This document shows, in pieces, positions 49,708 through 58,617 of a DNA stretch of 64,000 bases (its first letter is position 1; each line of letters begins with the position of its first letter). The translations under genes were made by a program, and so were the position numbers. Origin of the DNA: SZUA-35 sp964351995 (GTDB lineage: Bacteria; Actinomycetota; Acidimicrobiia; Acidimicrobiales; SZUA-35); the NCBI GenBank assembly GCA_964351995.1, contig CAYGQE010000018.1, positions 28,812 through 92,811 of the forward strand. The letters run 5' to 3'. The notes beneath the pieces were generated by a model that saw nothing but the letters and a program-made list of their open reading frames with translations, was not told the origin of the DNA and made no database searches.

Positions 49708-51840
49708 TCAGCGAGACCGGAGGGCGAGCGGGAGGACTGGGCCGAGACCGGCATCAGCCAGCACGGAGCTGGCAATGGCGAGGGTCCAGCGGCTGTCGAC
49801 CTCGTCATCGATCAGCAGCACGGGGCCGGATCGCACGTCGTCAGCGGGGAGCTGTGCAGCGTCGACGCTCAGGCGCCCCCACAGATTGCCGACCTGGTGG
49901 GCCGAGTTCGACTGCTCGGCCTGGAACCCGGCGTCGTGTGACCGATCGAGGGCCGCAGCATCGGCGAGTGCCGGGAAGACCGGGAGCTTGCCGAGCGCTC
50001 CGAGCCCGGCAGCGACCGCACCGATCAGGTCATCTCGACGCCGTGACGGCATCGGGCAGATCCAGGTCGGACGTTGCGCCCATGGCCAGCGCTTGAGCAC
50101 AGCAGCCAGCGCGGGAACGAGCTCGGGTGGGAGCGCTGCGGCCTCACCGCGATCGGCCGCCCTGATCAGCTCTTCGATGATGGGGTTCCATCCGCCATCG
50201 CCCACGCGGGCGAGCGCCCGGCCCTCCTGGTGCTGGACCTCTTTCTTGATCTTGCCTTTCGGGGCAGCAAGGCCGGTCGGCCATTGCTTCCTGGCGTCGA
50301 TCACCACATCGCCGCCACGGAGGCGTTGGCCTGCCGCAGCCACCTCGGCCGGGTCGACGGTCGGGTCGAGTTGGTTGCCGGTGCAGTTGTCGCAGCGCCC
50401 GCAATCGGTGGCTTCGGCATCATCGAGCGCCTCTCGCAGATAGCGAAGTCGACAGCCCGTGAGGGCAGACCAGTCTCGCATCTGCTCGCCTTCGTCTCGC
50501 CGCATCTGTTTCAGCGTGTCAACCAGGGTGTGGTCGTAGTTCCACTCCTCAGAGGTGCGAGCCCAGCCGCCCTTCACTCGCTCGACGGCACCATCGACAT
50601 CCAAGATGTTGAGCAGCGTGTTCAGCCGGGTGCGGCCGAGGTTCACGTTCTTCTCGAGCGCAGCCACCGACGACGAACCGAACTGCTCGAGTTCGTCGAG
50701 GACCGAGCGGCAGATGCTCTCGCTCGGCATCGAGACCGACTCGAACCAGCGCCAGACGGCGGCGTCTTCGGTTGGGCGGGGGAGGGCGATGACCTCGGCC
50801 CGGTCGATGTTTCGACCCGCACGCCCGATCTGTTGGTAGTAGGCGACGGGAGATGGTGGAAGGCCGAGGTGCACGCAGAACGCCATGTCGCCCTTGTCGA
50901 AACCCATGCCAAGCGCCGAGGTCGCAACCAGCGCTTTGAGCTCGTTGCCCCGTAGCTGCCGCTCGAGCAGTAGCCGGCGTTCTGGATCCACGCCACCGCT
51001 GTACGCCTCGACGGCGTGATCGCGAGACCGAAGCCACGCGGCGGTGGTTTCTGCTTGATCGACGGTGAGGCAGTAGATGATGCCGGAGCCATCGAGGCTG
51101 TTCAGCCTCTCGGCGAGCCACGCAAGGCGGTGAGCATCGTCGGGCAGTTCGACCACGCCGAGATGCAGCGACGTCCGGTCGAGCGATGTGCGGAGGACGA
51201 GCGTGTCGTCGCCGAGTTGGGCCGCAACGTCGTCGGTCACGCGCTGGTTGGCGGTCGCCGTGGTGGCCAGAACTGGGGTCCAATCCGGCAACTCGTCGAG
51301 CAGGCGCCGGAGGCGTCGGTAGTCGGGTCGGAAATCGTGACCCCAGTCGGAGATGCAATGGGCCTCATCGCAGACCAGCGCAAAGGCCCGCGTGCGCATC
51401 GTGTCGAACACCCGGCTGCGGAACCCTGCATTGGCCAGGCGCTCGGGAGCGATCAGGAGGAGGTCGACCTCGTCGGCTTCGATTTTGGCCTCGATGGAAC
51501 CCCACGCATCGAGGTTGGATGAGTTGATGGTCTCGGCTGACAGGCCGAGCTTGCGGGCTGCGTCGACCTGGTCGCGCATGAGCGCGAGCAGCGGCGACAC
51601 CACAACCGTTGGCCCCCACCCTCGGTCTCGCAGCATGCGGGTGGCGCTGAAGTAGACCGCTGACTTTCCGAAGCCAGTGCGGGCGACCAGCAGCGTGCGC
51701 TGGCGGCCTGCAACCACGGCCTCGACCGCCGCCAGCTGCTCTGGTCGAGCGGTAGCGCCCTCGCCAGCCAATGCCGCGATGTGCCCATCGAGCTCGGCTG
51801 CGACCTCGGACGGAGAGGGTCGTGACGGTTCGGTCAGCAT
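49708..51840 (-). CDS. RecQ-type helicase fused to a phosphoribosyltransferase-like domain
   Basis: 710 aa from the ATG at 51840. Motif I LLVARTGFGKSAVYF, DEAH box as LVCDEAHCISDWGHDFRPDY, motif IV-VI region LVATSALGMGFDKGDMAFCV and YYQQIGRAGR, and the RecQ zinc site with CRLRYLREALD and DCGRCDNC. There is no HRDC. After about residue 520 comes a distinct domain ending GPVLLIDDEVDSRWTLAIAS (about residues 678-697), the PRPP-binding loop of type I phosphoribosyltransferases. This fusion occurs in Actinobacteria. The 3'-5' helicase is expected to act in repair; the role of the tail is unknown. Confidence 0.9.
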   Translation of the reverse strand: MLTEPSRPSPSEVAAELDGHIAALAGEGATARPEQLAAVEAVVAGRQRTLLVARTGFGKSAVYFSATRMLRDRGWGPTVVVSPLLALMRDQVDAARKLGLSAETINSSNLDAWGSIEAKIEADEVDLLLIAPERLANAGFRSRVFDTMRTRAFALVCDEAHCISDWGHDFRPDYRRLRRLLDELPDWTPVLATTATANQRVTDDVAAQLGDDTLVLRTSLDRTSLHLGVVELPDDAHRLAWLAERLNSLDGSGIIYCLTVDQAETTAAWLRSRDHAVEAYSGGVDPERRLLLERQLRGNELKALVATSALGMGFDKGDMAFCVHLGLPPSPVAYYQQIGRAGRNIDRAEVIALPRPTEDAAVWRWFESVSMPSESICRSVLDELEQFGSSSVAALEKNVNLGRTRLNTLLNILDVDGAVERVKGGWARTSEEWNYDHTLVDTLKQMRRDEGEQMRDWSALTGCRLRYLREALDDAEATDCGRCDNCTGNQLDPTVDPAEVAAAGQRLRGGDVVIDARKQWPTGLAAPKGKIKKEVQHQEGRALARVGDGGWNPIIEELIRAADRGEAAALPPELVPALAAVLKRWPWAQRPTWICPMPSRRRDDLIGAVAAGLGALGKLPVFPALADAAALDRSHDAGFQAEQSNSAHQVGNLWGRLSVDAAQLPADDVRSGPVLLIDDEVDSRWTLAIASSVLADAGLGPVLPLALRSR

Positions 51841-51925
51841 GAGCTGTGTCTAGCAGCGGTGGTGTGACACTCGCTCGAACGGTCCGAAGCCCACCCGATC
51901 GTCGATTTCGTGGAACGATGCGTGG

Positions 51926-53341
51926 GTGACCGCCGCACCAGAGATCCCCCGTCGATCATGGCTGACCCTGGGGGTGACCTCGCTCGTCGGTTTCATGGTG
52001 AGTCTGGAGATCACGATCATCGCCCTGGCGTTTCCCGAGATTCGTGAGCAGTTCCCTGATGCCGCAGAATCGACGCTGTCGTGGATCATCACGGCCTACA
52101 ACATCGGGGTCGCTTCGTTGCTGCTGGTGTCAGGTTGGGCTGCGGACCGATTCGGACGCAAGCGCCTGTTCCTTCTTGGTCTCGCGGTGTTTGCCATTGG
52201 TTCGTTCGCTTCTGGGCTGGCGCCCAACGCCGAACTGCTGATCGCGGCGCGAGTACTGCAGTCGATTGGTGGGGCGATGCAGTTCCCCGCTGGTTTGGCC
52301 TTGTTGTTGCCGGCGTTCCCCTTCGAGCGGCGACAGATGGCCATTGGGATCTGGGGGGCCATGGGTGGCCTGGCCGCCGCGCTCGGCCCTCCGATCGGTG
52401 GCATCCTCGTTGGCATCTTCGGCTGGCGAGCGGTGTTCTTGATCAACGTCCCGATTGCGCTGTTCGCACTTGTTGCCGGGCAGGCTTGGCTGGAGGAGAG
52501 CGTCGGCGAGAACGCCGACGGATCGGTGGCAAGCGGCCGAGTCGATCTGATCTCGATCCCATTGGCGAGTGTTGGCGTTGGCGTGATCATCCTCGGCATC
52601 GTGCAGTCAGAATCGTGGGGACTGGCCTCGCCGTCGACGTTGACCGCCGTAGCGATCGGGTTGAGCTTGATCATCCTCTTCGTCGTTCGATCTCGTCGCC
52701 ACCCTGCACCACTGTTCGACCTCGACCTGTTCCGCCTGCGGAGCTATTCGCTCGGCATCATCGGAACGACGGCATTTGTTGTCGGCTTCTTCGCCTTCTT
52801 CGTGCCCTTCCCGACCTTCATCCAAGAGGCATGGGGCTGGTCACCGATCAAGACGGGCCTCGCGCTGGTCCCAGGACCCACACTGGCCGCGCTGCTCTCG
52901 CCACCGCTCGGCAGATTGGCCGACCGGATCGGCAACGGTCCGATCCTTGCTGTCGGTGGCGTGGCTGGTGTGGTCGCCATGAGCCTGCACCTGATGCTCA
53001 CCGGGGAGGAGCCGAGCCTGTTTCTCGGTGTGATCTTGCCCGGCTTGTTCCTCGGCGTTGCTGCCGGCTGCAGCTTCGCGATGTCGGTCGGAGCGGTCAT
53101 GCGAGACGTGCCGGCATTCCGATTCGGTATGGCGGGAGCGGGCAGGACCACGGTGTTTCAGCTCGGTGTTGCCCTCGCCATTGCATTGGCTGTTGCCGTG
53201 GTGGGCCGGGCCGACACCACCGCTGAACGTCTGAGTGCCGCACAGAACGGTTGGTGGCTCTGCATGGCTGCCTTTGGCCTCCAAGCGGTGGTGTTCGGCC
53301 TGTTCTTCCCTCGAGGAAACCCCGACCGCCAGGCGGTCTAG
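51926..53341 (+). CDS. MFS multidrug efflux pump (DHA2/EmrB-QacA type)
   Basis: 471 aa from the GTG at 51926, 14 helices. Motif A is WAADRFGRKRLFLLG, motif C is AALGPPIGGILVGIFGWRAVF. The first helix has TSLVGFMVSLEITIIALAFP, where DHA2 pumps carry the conserved Asp-Xaa-Thr; here Glu replaces the Asp. It exports hydrophobic compounds in exchange for protons. No regulator is adjacent. It is divergent from recQ (85 bp), and convergent with the hydrolase gene. Confidence 0.9.
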   Translation: MTAAPEIPRRSWLTLGVTSLVGFMVSLEITIIALAFPEIREQFPDAAESTLSWIITAYNIGVASLLLVSGWAADRFGRKRLFLLGLAVFAIGSFASGLAPNAELLIAARVLQSIGGAMQFPAGLALLLPAFPFERRQMAIGIWGAMGGLAAALGPPIGGILVGIFGWRAVFLINVPIALFALVAGQAWLEESVGENADGSVASGRVDLISIPLASVGVGVIILGIVQSESWGLASPSTLTAVAIGLSLIILFVVRSRRHPAPLFDLDLFRLRSYSLGIIGTTAFVVGFFAFFVPFPTFIQEAWGWSPIKTGLALVPGPTLAALLSPPLGRLADRIGNGPILAVGGVAGVVAMSLHLMLTGEEPSLFLGVILPGLFLGVAAGCSFAMSVGAVMRDVPAFRFGMAGAGRTTVFQLGVALAIALAVAVVGRADTTAERLSAAQNGWWLCMAAFGLQAVVFGLFFPRGNPDRQAV

Positions 53342-53360
53342 GAAATGAGTGTGCGACGGG

Positions 53361-54602
53361 TCAGTCGTCGATGGCTTGGTAGACCAGCGAACGCATGACT
53401 CGGTCGGGTGATTCGACGCCGGTCATGTATTGGGTCATGAAGATGCCGACAAGATCCTCGACGGGATCGACCCAGTAGTAGGTCTTGGCTGCACCGGCCC
53501 ATCCGTACTCGCCGACCGAACCCGGTCCGGCGCTGGCAGCGACGTCCATCATCACCCGTGAACCCAACCCGAACCCGAGGCCGCCGTTGTCTCGGCCGAG
53601 CAACTCGAACGGCAGGAGGCCAGCCGGTAGATGATTGGCGTGCATGAGCTCGAGGGTTTTGCGGCTGACGATGCGGGTGCTGTCAAGCGTGCCGTTGTTC
53701 AACAGCATCTGGGCGAACCGCGCATAGTCGCCAATGGTCGAGAAGAGTCCGAGGCCACCGCGCACGAACACCTCCGGGGTGTTGGTCGGGTAGGTGGCGG
53801 ACACGTCGATGCGTTCGTTGAATCCGGTGAGCGCGGCCTCGACCAGTTGGGTGACGCCATGGTTCTCGCCGACCAGGTCAGGCAGGCCGTACATAGCAGC
53901 AAGGCGGCCGAGCTCGCTGTCGGGCACGCCGAAGTCGGTGTCGGTCATGCCCAGCGGTTCGAAGATGCGCTCGGACAAGAACGCTCCGAGCGGTTGGTCC
54001 GAGAGCACCTCGATGAGACGGGCGGCAACGTCGATGCTGACGCTGTAGTGCCACCGCGCACCGGGCTGGCTGGAAAGCGGAATTGCCGCAAGTTCGTCGA
54101 TGGTCTCGGCCAGCGAACGGCTGGCGTTGTTCATGATGCGTGCGTCTCGGTACATCTGGCCGACCGGTGTGTCCTCCATGAAGTCGTAGGTGAGCCCACT
54201 GGTGTGGGTGAGGAGATTGCGAATGTCGATCGGGTGGGCTTGCGGCACGAGCGAACCATCAGCTGCGAGTACCTGGGTGGAACCGAACGCAGGCAGGTAC
54301 TTGGCGACGGGGTCTTCGAGCTGGAACAGCCCCTCTTCGTGGAGGAGCATCAGCGCAGTGCTGACGATGGGCTTGGTCATCGAGTAGATCCGGAAAATGG
54401 TGTCCGGCGTCATCTCCAACGCGGCCTCGGCGTCTCGTTGGCCGAACAGTTCCGCGTGGACGACCTTGCCTCGTCGCAGCACCATGGTGCTGGCGCCACG
54501 TATCACTCCGTCATCGACGTATCGCTGCATCACTGTGCCGATGCGTCCGAGCCGTTGCGAGCTCATGCCGACGCTCTCTGGTGTTTCAATGGGCAGGCTC
54601 AT
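53361..54602 (-). CDS. Serine hydrolase, beta-lactamase class C/esterase family
   Basis: 413 aa from the ATG at 54602 with AGGAG upstream. The SxxK motif is RIYSMTKPIVSTALML; the Tyr motif is RWHYSVSIDVAARLIEVL (YxV/S). The third motif (HxG/KTG equivalent) is GEYGWAGAAKTYYWVDP, typical of class C-like esterases (EstB group) and D-aminopeptidases rather than true AmpC. No signal peptide, so a cytosolic esterase is more likely than beta-lactam resistance. The substrate is unknown. Confidence 0.88.
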   Translation of the reverse strand: MSLPIETPESVGMSSQRLGRIGTVMQRYVDDGVIRGASTMVLRRGKVVHAELFGQRDAEAALEMTPDTIFRIYSMTKPIVSTALMLLHEEGLFQLEDPVAKYLPAFGSTQVLAADGSLVPQAHPIDIRNLLTHTSGLTYDFMEDTPVGQMYRDARIMNNASRSLAETIDELAAIPLSSQPGARWHYSVSIDVAARLIEVLSDQPLGAFLSERIFEPLGMTDTDFGVPDSELGRLAAMYGLPDLVGENHGVTQLVEAALTGFNERIDVSATYPTNTPEVFVRGGLGLFSTIGDYARFAQMLLNNGTLDSTRIVSRKTLELMHANHLPAGLLPFELLGRDNGGLGFGLGSRVMMDVAASAGPGSVGEYGWAGAAKTYYWVDPVEDLVGIFMTQYMTGVESPDRVMRSLVYQAIDD

Positions 54603-54685
54603 GCGAGTCTCCTGGGTCGATGCGGTGCCCAAGAAAACCACGGTTCTCGGCGCTCAGCGAACTCGACTGTGCCTCGGGCGTTCGT

Positions 54686-55759
54686 TCAGCCCGGCACGAC
54701 CAGCCTGCTCGCTTCGTTGGCTGCGTCGATGGCGTCAGCATCTTCGATCTTGCCGTCAGCATGGATGGCGAAGCGCCCCCGTGTCGGACCGTGATTGGGT
54801 TCCGCGGTCGGCCATGGCCAGCCGCCGAACTGGGTAGCCCGGTAATCGGCGAAGGCCTGCTGGATTTCGGCGTCAGTGGTCATGACGAACGGGCCGTAGC
54901 GGGCGACGGGTTCGGCGATGGGAGCACCCTGCAGGATCAAGCACTCGACGCCTGCAGATCCGGCGGTGAGCGTCAGATCGGCGCTGCTGTCGAGGAGTGC
55001 ACCGTTGCCAGCGTCGAGTGTCTCATCGCCGATCGTGATCGATGATCCCTCGAAGGCGTACAACACTCGCTCGGTGTCGATGCCCCGAACGGCGGGGAGA
55101 ACAATGTCGGCTCCGGGTTGGAAACTCAGGTGCCAGATGGCGACTTCTGCATTGCGACGAGCCGCCCAAGAGTTGGGCGGGGGAGTGGCTGGTGTTTCAT
55201 CGAACAACTCGCCGGCGATGACGGTGATGTCAGTGGTTGCGGTCGGGTTTTGCGTTCCAGGGCGGCGCAGTTTCGGCGTGTCATGGCGCCACAGCATCGT
55301 GAAGTACGGGTCGACCATCTTGTCTTCGGCCGGCAGGTTGAGCCAGATCTGGAAGAGTTCAAGCGGATTGGGCTGATCGCTTTGGAGAAGCGGGAACATC
55401 TCGCAGTGCTGCACGCCCGCGCCAGCGGTCATCCACTGCGTGTCGCCGTCGCCGAAGCGGGCCGTGGCACCGAGTGAGTCGGCATGGTCTATCCGACCAG
55501 TACGAACGTAGGTGACGGTTTCGAAGCCGCGGTGTGGATGCTGAGGAAACCCAGGTACGACAAGCCCGTGGTACATGTTCCAGCCATCCTTGCCCCCAAA
55601 GTCTTGACCGAGATCTCGGCCGTCGAGGTCGGTGTCGGGGCCAAGACGATCATTCGCCGCTGGGTAGTCGTCGAGGTGGTGGGCGACGAAGAGGAAGGGG
55701 TCGATCGTCGGCCATTGTGTGCCGAGCGGGAAGGTCTGGCGGATCGGTGGATTGCTCAT
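54686..55759 (-). CDS. Pirin-family protein
   Basis: 357 aa from the ATG at 55759. The bicupin shows the metal site in GFPQHPHRGFETVTYVRTGR (H-x-H) and GAGVQHCEMFP; the second cupin is conserved as VLYAFEGSSITIGDETL. Pirins bind Fe or other metals; some are quercetinases and some are redox or transcription co-factors. The role here is unknown. It is somewhat longer than typical (about 290 aa) because of the C-terminal tail GGWPWPTAEPNHGPTRGRFA, which is found in actinobacterial pirins. Confidence 0.9.
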   Translation of the reverse strand: MSNPPIRQTFPLGTQWPTIDPFLFVAHHLDDYPAANDRLGPDTDLDGRDLGQDFGGKDGWNMYHGLVVPGFPQHPHRGFETVTYVRTGRIDHADSLGATARFGDGDTQWMTAGAGVQHCEMFPLLQSDQPNPLELFQIWLNLPAEDKMVDPYFTMLWRHDTPKLRRPGTQNPTATTDITVIAGELFDETPATPPPNSWAARRNAEVAIWHLSFQPGADIVLPAVRGIDTERVLYAFEGSSITIGDETLDAGNGALLDSSADLTLTAGSAGVECLILQGAPIAEPVARYGPFVMTTDAEIQQAFADYRATQFGGWPWPTAEPNHGPTRGRFAIHADGKIEDADAIDAANEASRLVVPG

Positions 55760-55823
55760 CGGCACAGGGTAGCAAAGTAATTCAAATTCTAACCATCAAG
55801 GATTCGAAGGAGTTCGAACAAGG

Positions 55824-56981
55824 TCAGTCCCGCTCGGCAGAGGGGAGTCGGATCGACACCGTTGCGCCATCGCCGATCGAGGATTCTGCCCAGATCTTGC
55901 CATCGAGTCGGCTGACAAGGCGGTGGCAGATGGCGAGTCCGATGCCGTTGCCTTCGAATCGGTCACGTCCGTGGAGTCGGCGGAACGGTTCGAAGATCTC
56001 CTCGGCGCTTCCTTGGTCGAAGCCAATGCCGTTGTCGGACACGGTGATCGTGACGAAGTCATCGTGCACTCGGGTCGAGATGCTGACGACCGGGGGGTCG
56101 TTGGACCGATACTTGATCGAGTTGGCGATGACGTTGGTGAGAATCACACTGAGCGCAACAGGGTCGGTGAAGACAGGATCGAGTTCCTCCATTTCGATCA
56201 CTGCGCTCGCCTCTTCGATTTCCAGGTCGAGGTCCATCAGCGTCTGCTGGATGATGCTGGCAACGTCGCACCGAAGGATGACCAACGCATCGCTGCCGGC
56301 CGATGCGAGCTGCAGCAAGCTGTCGACCATGTCGATCATGCGGGCCGAACTCTGTTCGATCCGGGTCAGGAAGAATCGAGCGGGGTGTTCGTCCTCGATC
56401 GTCTCGGCCGCGAGTTCGCTGTACGCCGCAAGGGATCTCAGCGGCGCCTTGAGATCGTGGGCCGCAGTGTGAACGAACGAGTCCAGGTCGGCGTTGCGGT
56501 CGGCGAGGTCTGACACTGTCGTCTCCAGCGCACTCGTTTGGCCTCCAGCTTGCGCCTCGAGGTGGGCAAGATCCTTCGGCGTGTCGGCTCGTGCTTCGTT
56601 GTCGATCACGGCGATCACGAGTTCCTCATCGGACCTGACGCACCGGAACTCGACGTGGCGAACCGAACCCTCGGCCAGAAGAAGGCGGAGAGCGATGGCC
56701 GCTTCGCCGCTCTCGACGGCCTGAAGGGTTCGTGTTCGATCTTCGGGGTGAACTGATTGGAGTGCTCGATCGAAGGGGAGGCCGGTGAGTTGGCGGTAAC
56801 GGTCGTCGAGGTCGATGGTGTCGTCGGCTTGCTTGATCACGAGGGCGAGCGACGTTGCGCGCGCCGCCGCTCGGAGGCGTGGATCCGAGCGGTCGGCCCG
56901 GGAGCTGCGGTCAGCGGGGCTTCGGAGATCGATCGACTCTCCGGTTGTGCTCATCGGTGGCTGGCTTGCTGAGAGGGCCAT
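55824..56981 (-). CDS. Sensor histidine kinase, PAS domain, phytochrome-kinase-like
   Basis: 385 aa from the ATG at 56981. The N-terminal 35 residues are disordered, followed by a PAS-like domain (about residues 45-130) and a short coiled coil. The dimerisation helix carries the phospho-acceptor His in DSFVHTAAHDLKAPLRSLAA. The ATPase has the N box VIANSIKYRS, G1 DNGIGFDQG, and GNGIGLAICHRLVSRLDGKI. Cytosolic, no membrane segment or chromophore-binding GAF-PHY. Phosphorylates the response regulator encoded 8 bp upstream in the same operon. The signal is unknown. Confidence 0.92.
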   Translation of the reverse strand: MALSASQPPMSTTGESIDLRSPADRSSRADRSDPRLRAAARATSLALVIKQADDTIDLDDRYRQLTGLPFDRALQSVHPEDRTRTLQAVESGEAAIALRLLLAEGSVRHVEFRCVRSDEELVIAVIDNEARADTPKDLAHLEAQAGGQTSALETTVSDLADRNADLDSFVHTAAHDLKAPLRSLAAYSELAAETIEDEHPARFFLTRIEQSSARMIDMVDSLLQLASAGSDALVILRCDVASIIQQTLMDLDLEIEEASAVIEMEELDPVFTDPVALSVILTNVIANSIKYRSNDPPVVSISTRVHDDFVTITVSDNGIGFDQGSAEEIFEPFRRLHGRDRFEGNGIGLAICHRLVSRLDGKIWAESSIGDGATVSIRLPSAERD

Positions 56982-56989
56982 TGTGGGAT

Positions 56990-57406
56990 CTACCCGTTGC
57001 GGACTGAGCGCTCCTTGGGAAGGATCGCTCGGCTCCAGTGATCGCGGGTGTGAGCGAACAGGTTGGTGGTCGCTGTGATGGAGTCTGGCTTCTGGAAATA
57101 GACGTTGGCGCCGTTTCGATAGGCGTGATCGACCCGGTCGAGGTCGGTGGTGCCGGACAACATCACGATCGGAAGGGTCGCCGTGGTTGGCATCTCGCGG
57201 ATCTGGGCGATGATCTCAGCTCCGCCCATGTCAGGAAGCCCGAGATCGAGGAAGAGCACGTCGGGGATGTCTCCCGCTTCCAGGCGCTCGAGCATGTCGA
57301 TACCAGAGCTGAACATTTCAGCCTGTACGTCGTCGACTTCTTCGAGAGCGAGTGTAAAAATTTCTCGATCAGAAGGGTCATCCTCAACCATGAACCAACG
57401 CTCCAT
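56990..57406 (-). CDS. Single-domain response regulator (Rcp1-like)
   Basis: 138 aa from the ATG at 57406. Receiver domain only: acidic pocket E8-D9-D10, phospho-acceptor Asp54 in FLDLGLPD, Ser84 in MLSGTTD and Lys106 in YFQKP. There is no DNA-binding output. Similar stand-alone receivers (Rcp1 type) partner with phytochrome-like histidine kinases, as does the gene that follows it here. Output target unknown. Confidence 0.93.
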   Translation of the reverse strand: MERWFMVEDDPSDREIFTLALEEVDDVQAEMFSSGIDMLERLEAGDIPDVLFLDLGLPDMGGAEIIAQIREMPTTATLPIVMLSGTTDLDRVDHAYRNGANVYFQKPDSITATTNLFAHTRDHWSRAILPKERSVRNG

Positions 57407-57504
57407 GGCAAAAAGTTACACAACTGCTTGTCGACACTGGGTGATGGTGGTTGCCCATTGTCGTCTGATCAATTTTGGTCAGACGCTCGGTCGGGGCTGG
57501 CTGA

Positions 57505-57584
57505 CCGTCAGTGTGGTGCTCGGGCCGTCAGTGTGGTGCTCGGGCCGTCAGTGTGGTGCTCGGGCCGTCAGTGTGGTGCTCGGA
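57505..57584. repeat. Four tandem copies of a 20-bp unit
   Basis: CCGTCAGTGTGGTGCTCGGG repeated at 57505, 57525, 57545 and 57565 (the last copy ends GGA), with a partial fifth copy (CCGTCA) from 57585. The stop codon and the last five codons of the coiled-coil gene (57568-57582) lie in the fourth copy. A 20-bp unit is not a multiple of three, so copy-number change could alter the C-terminus. Confidence 0.9.
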
Positions 57585-58584
57585 CCGTCACGATCATGCC
57601 GCCGTGTTCGTCAATGCCGATCCACTCGCTGGCGATGGGTGGGGGCGGGATCTTGAAGTCCACGTCGTCGGGGTCTGAGCCCACGACTTCGAGTGAGACG
57701 CCCCCGCGGTCGGCGTCGGACGTGACGATCAGCGTGGACGGCGACATCTCGCGAGCGGCCGAGGCCAGCAACTCCTGCGCAAGCCGCAGGGTGAGATGGG
57801 CACGAGCTGGATCGACCGAAGGATCGATGTCGTTGCCGGCTTTCCAGTCGATGCCGATGAAGGCACCAACATCTTCTCGGAGGGCGAGAGCTTCGATCTC
57901 GATGGCGAGCTTGAGCGGATTCTCGGTGTTGACGAACGGACTGGGGTCTTCGACCGGGTTGGCGGCAACGCTGTAGCGCCAGGTGCGGTCGCTTCGCACC
58001 AATTCGAGGTCCCAGGCCATACCGGGGCTGAAGCCGGGGACATCGAGACCCGATCCATCGTCAGACACCAAGACAGCGGGTACCGACGGGACACTGCGCT
58101 TTGCTGCCTGGTCGGCTGCTTCGAGCAACTGCACCTGGAGTTCTTCGTTTTGGCGAGTCAGAGCGAGGTTGAGATCGTTGTTGACCTCAGCGCGTTCTTC
58201 GTGCTGCTCGATGGCCACTTTGGCTTCAGTGAGCGCCTGGGCCTGATCGGCGAGTTCGACGTCGACGACGTGGCGTGCTTCGAGGGCTTCTTCGAGTTGG
58301 CGCTGGAGGTCATCCATCCGGGCGGACAGGTGCTCGATCGATTCGCGATCGTTGGCCTTGCCCTGCTCGAGCTCAGTGTTGATCTCCTGGATCCTGAGCA
58401 GGTCAGCCTCGAGCGAAGCGGCACGAGTTCGTTCTCTGTCGATTTGGGTGTTGACGCCCTTGATGTCGGTTTCGGAGCGGCTCAGGGCTTCCTTGGTCGA
58501 TGCGAGCGCGCCTCGCGACTGCAACAACACCATCAGCAAGACGAGTGCGACCACGGCGCACAGCACGGCAATGACAACAGACAC
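57568..58584 (-). CDS. Membrane-anchored coiled-coil protein
   Basis: 338 aa from the GTG at 58584. One N-terminal transmembrane helix (VVIAVLCAVVALVLLMVLL), then a coiled coil at residues about 25-165 rich in Glu, Ala, Leu and Arg, then a globular C-terminal domain (about 180-335; MAWDLELVRSDRTWRYSVAA onward) that I do not recognise. The C-terminal region LTLRLAQELLASAAREMSPS and HGGMIVTVRAPH vaguely resembles the end of a histidine-kinase-type ATPase, but N and G boxes are missing. Divergent from polX (33 bp). The last codons lie in tandem 20-bp repeats. Confidence 0.7.
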   Translation of the reverse strand: MSVVIAVLCAVVALVLLMVLLQSRGALASTKEALSRSETDIKGVNTQIDRERTRAASLEADLLRIQEINTELEQGKANDRESIEHLSARMDDLQRQLEEALEARHVVDVELADQAQALTEAKVAIEQHEERAEVNNDLNLALTRQNEELQVQLLEAADQAAKRSVPSVPAVLVSDDGSGLDVPGFSPGMAWDLELVRSDRTWRYSVAANPVEDPSPFVNTENPLKLAIEIEALALREDVGAFIGIDWKAGNDIDPSVDPARAHLTLRLAQELLASAAREMSPSTLIVTSDADRGGVSLEVVGSDPDDVDFKIPPPPIASEWIGIDEHGGMIVTVRAPH

Positions 58585-58617
58585 CGCCGCAGACTACCCA
58601 CTGCGTACGATCGGCCC

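Noticed and set aside
53361..54602. True beta-lactamase resistance gene
   Set aside because: No signal peptide and the third motif fits EstB-like esterases, so a resistance call is not supported.
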